This document shows positions 1 to 4,138 of a stretch of 7,402 nt of DNA, piece by piece. The position numbers and the translations under genes are program-made. This DNA is from Acidobacteriota bacterium (GTDB lineage: Bacteria; Acidobacteriota; Terriglobia; Terriglobales; Acidobacteriaceae). The stretch spans positions 1-7,402 of the forward strand of contig JAJZCX010000066.1 in the NCBI GenBank assembly GCA_021851625.1. The letters are read 5' to 3'. Under the pieces are notes generated by a model. That model ran no database searches. It saw nothing but the letters and a program-made list of their open reading frames with translations, and had not been told where the DNA came from. Each line of letters begins with the position of its first letter. The first letter of the stretch is position 1.

Positions 1-975
1 GCCCGTGGATGCGCTGATCTCGCGCACGCGCGCATTCAGCGTATCGGCGATGTAGAGATTGCCGATCGCATCCTGCGCCAATCCCGTCGGCCCATTCAAC
101 AGCGCACTCGTCGCCGGGCCATTGTCACCGCCATAGCCGCCCGGTTGCAGCGGATTGCCAGAGAGCGTTTGCATCAGCCCGGTGGTGGCGTTCACCTCGC
201 GCACCAGATTGTGCCCGGTGTCGGAGAGAATCACGTCGCCGCTCGACTCCAGCGACAGCCCGCGCGGAGCAGAGAGCGCCGTCTGCGTGGCCTGCAATCC
301 GCTACCGTTGTAGATGGTGGTTCCATTGCCTGCGTAGAGCGTAATCAACCCACTGACCGCATCCACGCGGCGAATGCGGTTATTGCCTGTGTCGGCAATG
401 TAGAGATCTCCCGCTGCGTCCACGGCCAGCGCCGTCGGCAGATTCAGTTGGGCCGCAGTGGCCAGTGCGCCATCGCCCGCGTAGCCCTGCGCGCCCGTGC
501 CCGCCACGGTTGTAATGTTGCCCGTCGCTGCGCTGATCTTGCGCACCACATTGTTGCCGGTGTCGGCAATGTAGAGATTGCCCTGCGCATCGACGGCAAT
601 GCCTTGCGGCTGATTGAACTCCGCCTGCGCGGCTGCGCCACCATCGCCCGCGTAGCCCTGCGCGCCTGTGCCGGCCACGGTTGTCATGATTCCGGTAAAA
701 GCGTCCACGCGGCGGATGCGGTTGTTGGCCGTGTCGGCGAGGAACAGATTGCCCGCGCCGTCCAACGCCACCCCCTGCGGCAGATTCACCGCGCCGGACG
801 TGGCTGCGCCACCATCGCCAGAGAATCCAGCAACATGCGTGCCCGCGATCGTGTTGATTTGCTCCAGCAATGTGACCGCAGCGGTTGCGTGCAGCATGCG
901 CGGAAAGGCCAGAATGCAGGCGGCAATCACCAGTACGAGCGACACAAATACGGGACGCGAAATAGGCCGCACCAT
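1..975 (-). CDS. Secreted NHL-repeat protein, N-terminal 325 residues (3' end outside window)
   Basis: This frame is open from an ATG at 975 to the window edge, so the C-terminus is missing. Residues 9-30 form a hydrophobic signal peptide with likely cleavage after LHA (about residue 30). The rest is a tandem array of NHL/beta-propeller blades with a period of about 57 residues. Each unit begins with a TVAGTGAQGYAGDG-like segment (near residues 42, 99, 156, 213 and 271). It continues with a core such as GIAVDAQGNLYIADTGNN followed by VVRKI or IRRV. NHL propellers act in protein or ligand binding and sometimes in lyase activity; no catalytic residues can be named here. The start is supported by a GGAG seven bases upstream. 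The protein is probably exported to the periplasm or outside. It lies downstream of the sigma-factor gene on the same strand, but a 224-bp gap makes co-transcription uncertain. The ligand is unknown. Confidence 0.93.
   Translation of the reverse strand, partial: MVRPISRPVFVSLVLVIAACILAFPRMLHATAAVTLLEQINTIAGTHVAGFSGDGGAATSGAVNLPQGVALDGAGNLFLADTANNRIRRVDAFTGIMTTVAGTGAQGYAGDGGAAAQAEFNQPQGIAVDAQGNLYIADTGNNVVRKISAATGNITTVAGTGAQGYAGDGALATAAQLNLPTALAVDAAGDLYIADTGNNRIRRVDAVSGLITLYAGNGTTIYNGSGLQATQTALSAPRGLSLESSGDVILSDTGHNLVREVNATTGLMQTLSGNPLQPGGYGGDNGPATSALLNGPTGLAQDAIGNLYIADTLNARVREISASTG
471..666 (-). repeat. Direct DNA repeat between adjacent NHL blades (period 171 bp)
   Basis: Positions 471-495 and 642-666 are identical over 25 bp, and similarity continues beyond them with few mismatches. 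The offset of 171 bp equals 57 codons, the blade period of the protein. The repeated DNA encodes the GTGAQGYAGDG segment. Near-identity at the DNA level suggests recent blade duplication or gene conversion. More distant blades keep only protein-level similarity. Confidence 0.85.
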
Positions 976-982
976 CGGAAAT

Positions 983-986
983 CTCC
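983..986 (-). promoter_or_regulatory. Shine-Dalgarno site for the NHL-repeat gene
   Basis: On the minus strand GGAG sits seven bases before the ATG at 975. The spacing is close to ideal, and the site decides the start of the NHL-repeat gene, directly followed by a signal peptide. Confidence 0.7.
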
Positions 987-1021
987 AGTGCTTCTCGGGG
1001 GATCAGCGGATTGCGCTGGGC

Positions 1022-1036
1022 CGTTCCGCGGGAACG
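1022..1036. repeat. Inverted repeat CGTTCC-GCG-GGAACG (possible operator)
   Basis: Perfect 6-bp arms are separated by 3 bp, about 50 bp upstream of the NHL start codon. The GGAAC half-sites resemble the -35 element of many ECF promoters, and another GGAAC lies upstream on the minus strand (rc of 1046-1050). No convincing -10 partner was found. The site could be an operator or chance. Confidence 0.35.
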
Positions 1037-1124
1037 CGTGCGGGGGTTCCACGGACGGCGACAGCTTCAGTATGGTTGGAAATTTTGACGACGCGGCGGA
1101 GAAATCCCTGCGTAGCTGGGCAGA

Positions 1125-1142
1125 AATTCCAGAATGGGAATT
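1125..1142. repeat. Inverted repeat AATTCC-AGAATG-GGAATT
   Basis: Perfect 6-bp arms flank a 6-bp spacer, 58 bp past the sigma-factor stop codon and upstream of the NHL gene. There is no U-tract on either side, so it is not a normal intrinsic terminator. It may be a regulator site or chance. Confidence 0.3.
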
Positions 1143-1199
1143 GGCAGTTGGGGGAATGTCAGAACGGTAGGGTGCGGTGGGGTTTGGTGGACGGATTCC

Positions 1200-2063
1200 T
1201 CAGGCTGTCAGGCGCTGGTACTCCTGCAAGAGCACCTTGCGCAGCGCGCGGGCAGAGGTGGATTCGCAAGGTACTTCACTGGTGCGGCAACGCTCCACGG
1301 CGCGGGATAAATCCTCCAAAAACGCGACGCAGGGAGCGCAATCCTGAATGTGATCGCGGAAGCGGGTACAGGTGGCCTCGTCGAGCGTGTCATCCATGTA
1401 ATCGGAAAGCCCGGCGAAGATGCGTTTGCAGTCCACCGAGCGGCGGGCGTTGGAGCGTTGGGAGGGCTTGGTTGCCGGACGCGCCTTGCCGGAGGTGCGC
1501 GCGGCCAACTCCCGGCGCACGAAGAGCCGCGCGCGATGCAGGCGCACGCGCACGGTACCCTCTTGCAGGCCGGTGATCTTGGCCACTTCGGCTGCGCTCA
1601 GTTCTTCCATGTCATGCAGCACAAGAATCAGCCGGTACTTGGCGGGAATGCGTTGCACGGCTTGGTGGAGTTGCTCGGCATTCTGATTGGAGATGGCCTG
1701 CGCCTCTGGCGAGTGTACTGCCGTGTGCAGCAATGCCTCCAACTCCGCAGGTTCGGGCATCAGCTCGTCGAGAGAGAGGGTGTGTTCTGGCGCGAAGCGG
1801 CTCTTGCGGCGGCTCATCCAGCAGCGATTGCGCGTCACCTTATAGAGCCAGACGGCCAAGGCTTGCGGGTTTTCAATTTTGCGCAGGTGCGGCAGCGATT
1901 TGAAGAGGACATCTTGCATGGTGTCTTCGGCATCCTCGCGGTGGCCGCAGACCTTCATGCTGAAGGAGAAGACGGTCTTTTGCAGCAGATCCAGCGCGCG
2001 TTCCATCGCGGCTGGATCCGGGGAACGCAACAGGCCGCTGGCTTCGATCAGTTCCGGTCGCAT
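1200..2063 (-). CDS. ECF-type sigma-70 factor with fused C-terminal zinc-finger anti-sigma-like domain
   Basis: This 287-aa protein directs RNA polymerase to a specific promoter set. Region 2 spans about residues 22-88; HREDAEDTMQDVLFK and the WLYKVTRNR segment are typical of it. Region 4 spans about 129-187, with the helix-turn-helix ELSAAEVAKITGLQEGTVRVRLHRAR. After a basic linker (about 188-210) comes a zf-HC2/ZAS-like domain: C212, then H238, C242 and C245 as H-x3-C-x2-C. That zinc motif usually lies in separate membrane anti-sigma proteins. Here it is fused, no transmembrane segment is visible, and no anti-sigma gene lies next to it. An in-frame TGA (2070-2072) just upstream makes the ATG at 2063 the earliest possible start, although no good Shine-Dalgarno is seen. 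The natural inference is cis-acting, perhaps redox- or zinc-sensitive, control of sigma activity. Domain calls are secure; the regulatory role is inferred. Confidence 0.93.
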   Translation of the reverse strand: MRPELIEASGLLRSPDPAAMERALDLLQKTVFSFSMKVCGHREDAEDTMQDVLFKSLPHLRKIENPQALAVWLYKVTRNRCWMSRRKSRFAPEHTLSLDELMPEPAELEALLHTAVHSPEAQAISNQNAEQLHQAVQRIPAKYRLILVLHDMEELSAAEVAKITGLQEGTVRVRLHRARLFVRRELAARTSGKARPATKPSQRSNARRSVDCKRIFAGLSDYMDDTLDEATCTRFRDHIQDCAPCVAFLEDLSRAVERCRTSEVPCESTSARALRKVLLQEYQRLTA

Positions 2064-2122
2064 CGGTGGTCACACTTTGGTGTCGCGTTGGGGATCGCTG
2101 GCGTGGAGTGGAGCGGAAACAC

Positions 2123-2215
2123 TGGCGGAGAGAGGGGGATTCGAACCCCCGGTAGAGCTTTTGACCCTACAACGGTTTAGCAAACCGCCGCCTTCAGCCA
2201 CTCGGCCATCTCTCC
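2123..2215 (-). tRNA. tRNA-Ser (anticodon GCU), CCA end encoded
   Basis: The minus strand folds into a complete class II tRNA. The acceptor stem GGAGAGA pairs with TCTCTCC, followed by discriminator G and an encoded CCA (2123-2125). The anticodon stem GCGGT/ACCGT (one G-U pair) encloses the loop TTGCTAA, so the anticodon is GCT (2179-2181), which reads AGC and AGU serine codons. A long variable arm, with GTAGGG paired to CTCTAC, is diagnostic of tRNA-Ser. The T arm GGGGG/CCCCC has the loop TTCGAAT. The D arm contains GCCGAGTGG. The gene has its own -10 box just upstream. No terminator was found after it, and the sigma-factor gene starts 59 bp further on. Confidence 0.98.
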
Positions 2216-2227
2216 GTATCTGCACGA

Positions 2228-2233
2228 ATTATA
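2228..2233 (-). promoter_or_regulatory. -10 box of the tRNA-Ser promoter (TATAAT)
   Basis: A perfect TATAAT on the minus strand ends 12 bp before the tRNA 5' end, which implies a leader of about five bases. No good -35 hexamer is found at 16-18 bp spacing. The box overlaps the T-rich stretch that follows the hairpin at 2237-2272. Confidence 0.65.
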
Positions 2234-2236
2234 AAC

Positions 2237-2272
2237 GATGCGGGGTGCGAAGACCGTTCGCCCCATCGCATC
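2237..2272 (-). terminator. Imperfect hairpin downstream of kdsC, possible terminator
   Basis: The arms 2237-2251 and 2257-2272 pair over about 14 bp with small bulges (GATGCG with CGCATC, GCGAA with TTCGC) around a 5-base loop. In the kdsC direction the hairpin starts 8 bp after the stop codon and is followed by GTTTATAATT, a weak T-rich tail. It may end kdsC transcription and so insulate the tRNA. The tail is poor in U, so intrinsic termination is not certain. Confidence 0.5.
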
Positions 2273-2280
2273 GGCGCAGC

Positions 2281-2958
2281 CTACATGCCGCCTTGGCCAA
2301 TGTCCATGGAGGCGGGGATCGGGCTGCGCTCGTCAATATATTGCTCAATCGTGCGGGTCAAGGTGCCCTGCGCTTGCAGAATGAACTCGACCGCATCGCG
2401 CCCCGCGCCCTGTCCGCCGCCGTTGACGGTGATGCAGTGCGCGGCGGCCTTGACCTCTGCGCGCGCGTTGGCCACGGCGATGGCCAGTCCGCAGACGCGC
2501 ATTACCGGCAGGTCGATAATGTCGTCGCCCACATAGGCGATTTGTTCGAGAGAAATTTTTTCCTGTTCCAGAATCTCGCGCACGGCCTGCATCTTGTGCG
2601 ACTGGCCCATGTAGACGTAATCCATGCGCAGATCGCGCGCGCGCAGGGCAACCGTCTCGGAGATGCGCTTGGTGATGATGCCGCACTTCAGCCCGCCCAG
2701 CCGTGCCAGCGAGATCGACGTGCCGTCATGTGCGTGGAAGCCTTTAGCCTCGACCATGTTGGTGGAGTGAATGCCGTAGCCGCCCTTGTCCGCGTGCGCG
2801 TCGATGTGTTGTTGTGTGGCATCGGTGCTGGCCGCGGGCGCTGGGAACAGCCAGATGCCGCCATCGGTGAGCACGCCATCCACGTCGAAGAGAATGAGCT
2901 TGATTTTCTTGGCGCGCTCGTTGGCGTCTGCGGAGAGGACTGTGGCTGTTGGTGGCAT
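2281..2958 (-). CDS. kdsC: 3-deoxy-D-manno-octulosonate 8-phosphate phosphatase (KdsC-type HAD hydrolase)
   Basis: KdsC removes phosphate from Kdo-8-phosphate in the cytoplasm, giving Kdo for the lipopolysaccharide inner core. The 225-aa product has all HAD motifs: DVDGVLTDG (nucleophile D25, acid/base D27), T96 in GIITKRIS, K122, and the Mg-binding GDDIIDLP (D145, D146, D149). The tail GGGQGAGRDAVEFIL (about 180-194) is the family's C-terminal signature. Two points are unusual. A segment of about 30 extra residues (about 38-70) lies between motif I and KGFHAHDG, and the usual ITGR motif reads ITKR. E. coli KdsC has 188 aa. The chosen ATG at 2958 lies 18 codons before the conserved core. The frame stays open up to 3219, but that part reads through a dispersed repeat and low-complexity sequence and is not credible protein. 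No Shine-Dalgarno is obvious. A related HAD phosphatase of nucleotide-sugar metabolism is less likely. Confidence 0.88.
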   Translation of the reverse strand: MPPTATVLSADANERAKKIKLILFDVDGVLTDGGIWLFPAPAASTDATQQHIDAHADKGGYGIHSTNMVEAKGFHAHDGTSISLARLGGLKCGIITKRISETVALRARDLRMDYVYMGQSHKMQAVREILEQEKISLEQIAYVGDDIIDLPVMRVCGLAIAVANARAEVKAAAHCITVNGGGQGAGRDAVEFILQAQGTLTRTIEQYIDERSPIPASMDIGQGGM

Positions 2959-2966
2959 ATATCTGC

Positions 2967-2972
2967 ATGATA
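2967..2972 (-). promoter_or_regulatory. Candidate -10 box for kdsC (TATCAT)
   Basis: TATCAT on the minus strand ends eight bases before the kdsC ATG. If used, transcription would start at or within a few bases of the start codon, a leaderless or near-leaderless mRNA. That would fit the missing Shine-Dalgarno. No good -35 element was seen. Confidence 0.3.
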
Positions 2973-3072
2973 GCGCGTGCGGAACCGCGCTCGGCGTGGG
3001 CTGGGCATCGCTCTGTGCGTCGCGTGGAGCAGGGCTGCGCGGGTCGTGGGGCAATTTGCAAAACAAGAAAGA

Positions 3073-3182
3073 GTCATTCTGAATGAAGCGGAGCCACTGC
3101 GACCGAAGTGAAGAATCCAGAGAATGATGACTGGCTCGACGAAGCGGGTACCTTCTGGATTCTTCGCTGCGCTCAGAATGAC
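3073..3182. repeat. Inverted pair of a dispersed intergenic repeat (CHSERSEES type)
   Basis: The left arm (3073-3121) begins GTCATTCTGA and ends GAAGAATCCAGA. The right arm (3154-3182) is its inverted counterpart, TCTGGATTCTTC ending TCAGAATGAC. Between these shared ends the left arm has 27 bases and the right arm 7, so they are two variants of one repeat and not a simple duplication. Transcripts could form a hairpin. Translation of this family gives CHSERSEES, a peptide often found wrongly annotated in bacterial proteins. From general knowledge the family is common in Acidobacteriota and some other phyla; copy number here cannot be seen. Confidence 0.85.
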
Positions 3183-3230
3183 ACGTTGTTTTCAGGTAGG
3201 GATGTGGAGAGTGATCCAACCTGCTTCAAG

Positions 3231-3261
3231 CTGACCCACGACCGGTCTGCGCGGGTACAAT
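3231..3261 (+). promoter_or_regulatory. Candidate promoter for the DsbA-like gene
   Basis: TACAAT (3256-3261) matches five of six -10 consensus bases. CTGACC (3231-3236) is a weak -35 at a long spacing of 19 bp. The 5' leader would be about 75 bases. It lies just past the repeat pair and on the right strand. Confidence 0.35.
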
Positions 3262-3341
3262 GGAAAGCGCTACGCAATCTGAGATTTCCTGCGACGCAGC
3301 GCACCGGAACCCAGTGCACCGCGTGTGCCGCGCAGGGATGG

Positions 3342-4001
3342 ATGGAGAGAGCTTTGAAGCGGATTTTGCCGTTGGTTGTGTTGGGAGTTTTTTTCTGTGC
3401 GCCCGCGATGTTGCGCGCGCAGTTTGCGCCGTCGCAGGCCACGCCGGTGCATGACCCCTCAGTATTAGTGCCGCCGCCGGGCGCACGCGTAGCCATCTTT
3501 GAGTTTGCCGACTTGGAATGCCCGGCCTGCGCGCGGGCCAATCCGCTGTTAATGGAGGCATCCGAACGCTACCACATCCCTTGGCTGCGCCATGATTTTC
3601 CGCTGCCCATGCACGTTTGGAGCTTTCAAGCCGCGGTCGATGCCCGTTGGTTTGACACCAAGTCCAAGGCGCTCGGCGAAGCCTTTCGCAACGCGGTGTT
3701 TGCGGATCAGCCCAACATTCAAACCCAGCCCGATCTGCGTACCTTCGCCGAAAACTTCGCCACGCAACACAAGCTGGTGCTGCCGTTTGTCATCGATCCG
3801 CAAGGCAAGCTGACCGCCGAAGTGAAGGCAGATTATGCGCTCGGCCAGCGCGTTGGCATCAACCACACGCCGACCATTTGGATCGTCACCCGCCACTCCC
3901 GCGGTGCGCCCTACATTGAGGTTACGGATACCTCGCAACTCTACGACATCATTGATCAGGCGCTGGCCGACACGGCGCACGGCTCAACCCACCGCAAGTA
4001 G
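3342..4001 (+). CDS. Secreted DsbA-like thiol-disulfide oxidoreductase
   Basis: The product is a 219-aa exported thioredoxin-fold protein. Residues 6-26 form a signal peptide (basic start, hydrophobic core LPLVVLGVFFCA, likely cleavage after LRA). The active site CPAC is C60 and C63, in the strand-turn FEFADLECPAC, and the cis-proline loop is TP at 176-177 in GINHTPTIWIV. About 110 residues separate them, enough for the helical insertion of the DsbA/Thioredoxin_4 group. It probably oxidises or isomerises disulfides in envelope proteins. The ATG at 3342 has only a close AGGG. The TTG at 3354 has GGAG six bases before it and would also give a good signal peptide, so it is a real alternative. 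Upstream frame extension to 3108 crosses the repeat and is rejected. The PpiD-like gene starts 137 bp downstream. Whether it acts as oxidase, reductase or isomerase cannot be told, and no DsbB partner is visible. Confidence 0.88.
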   Translation: MERALKRILPLVVLGVFFCAPAMLRAQFAPSQATPVHDPSVLVPPPGARVAIFEFADLECPACARANPLLMEASERYHIPWLRHDFPLPMHVWSFQAAVDARWFDTKSKALGEAFRNAVFADQPNIQTQPDLRTFAENFATQHKLVLPFVIDPQGKLTAEVKADYALGQRVGINHTPTIWIVTRHSRGAPYIEVTDTSQLYDIIDQALADTAHGSTHRK

Positions 4002-4028
4002 CGCGGGCGGGCATAGCCCCCGGTGATT

Positions 4029-4034
4029 TATACT
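4029..4034 (+). promoter_or_regulatory. Candidate -10 box upstream of the PpiD-like gene (TATACT)
   Basis: TATACT matches five of six -10 bases, about 105 bp before the ATG at 4139. No -35 hexamer is seen at normal spacing (the area is G+C rich). An internal promoter is possible, but co-transcription with the gene upstream is equally plausible because no clear terminator separates them. Confidence 0.3.
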
Positions 4035-4060
4035 TCTGCCTAGCTTCGACAAACCTTTGG

Positions 4061-4081
4061 GCCGCTCTCTAGCAGGGCGGC
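4061..4081 (+). other. Hairpin in the leader of the PpiD-like gene
   Basis: GCCGCTCT and AGGGCGGC pair over 8 bp (one G-U) around the loop CTAGC. There is no T-tract after it, so it is not a standard terminator. It may stabilise the mRNA between the two folding-factor genes or act as a leader element. Confidence 0.4.
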
Positions 4082-4138
4082 TCCGGGAAAATTCACGGGC
4101 GCGCATCTCGTGCTCGCAAGCAAGGTCAGCATCCACGC

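Larger units (their letters stand above)
976..1199. other. Intergenic region between sigma-factor and NHL genes
   Basis: No convincing gene was seen here. The region holds two short inverted repeats (1022-1036 and 1125-1142), a G-rich plus-strand tract (about 1150-1190), and the ribosome-binding site of the NHL gene. On the minus strand there is a CATACT hexamer at about 1068-1073 that resembles a -10 box, but no matching -35 box was found. No intrinsic terminator with a U-tract follows the sigma-factor stop, so read-through into the NHL gene remains possible. Confidence 0.6.
2959..3341. other. Divergent intergenic region between kdsC and the DsbA-like gene
   Basis: This 383-bp stretch separates two divergent genes and holds no credible gene. 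It carries a candidate -10 box for kdsC (2967-2972), the inverted pair of dispersed repeats (3073-3182) and a candidate promoter for the DsbA-like gene (3231-3261). Long frames cross it on both strands, but their translations are repeat-derived peptides without family resemblance. Confidence 0.7.

Noticed and set aside
471..860. Regularly spaced repeats considered as a CRISPR-like array
   Set aside because: The 171-bp spacing equals 57 codons and the repeats are in-frame NHL blade segments; no short palindromic repeat with unique spacers is present.
145..1170. Plus-strand open frame of 341 codons opposite the NHL gene
   Set aside because: Its translation is arginine/histidine-rich with no family resemblance, while the minus strand encodes a clear signal peptide and NHL repeats. 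It is a high-GC shadow.
1350..2180. Plus-strand open frame of 276 codons over the sigma-factor gene and part of the tRNA
   Set aside because: It runs antisense to a clear sigma-70 protein and into a tRNA gene; no recognisable protein results.
1879..2970. Plus-strand open frame of 363 codons across the sigma gene, tRNA and kdsC
   Set aside because: It reads through a perfect tRNA gene and the antisense of kdsC. It carries the peptide ERGGFEPPVELLTLQ, which is the usual translation artefact of a tRNA-Ser gene.
2959..3219. N-terminal extension of kdsC by 87 residues
   Set aside because: The extension contains CHSERSEES and other repeat-derived sequence and no KdsC homologue pattern; the HAD core starts soon after the ATG at 2958.
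3108..3341. N-terminal extension of the DsbA-like protein by 78 residues
   Set aside because: It begins inside the dispersed repeat, and would bury the signal peptide in the middle of the protein.
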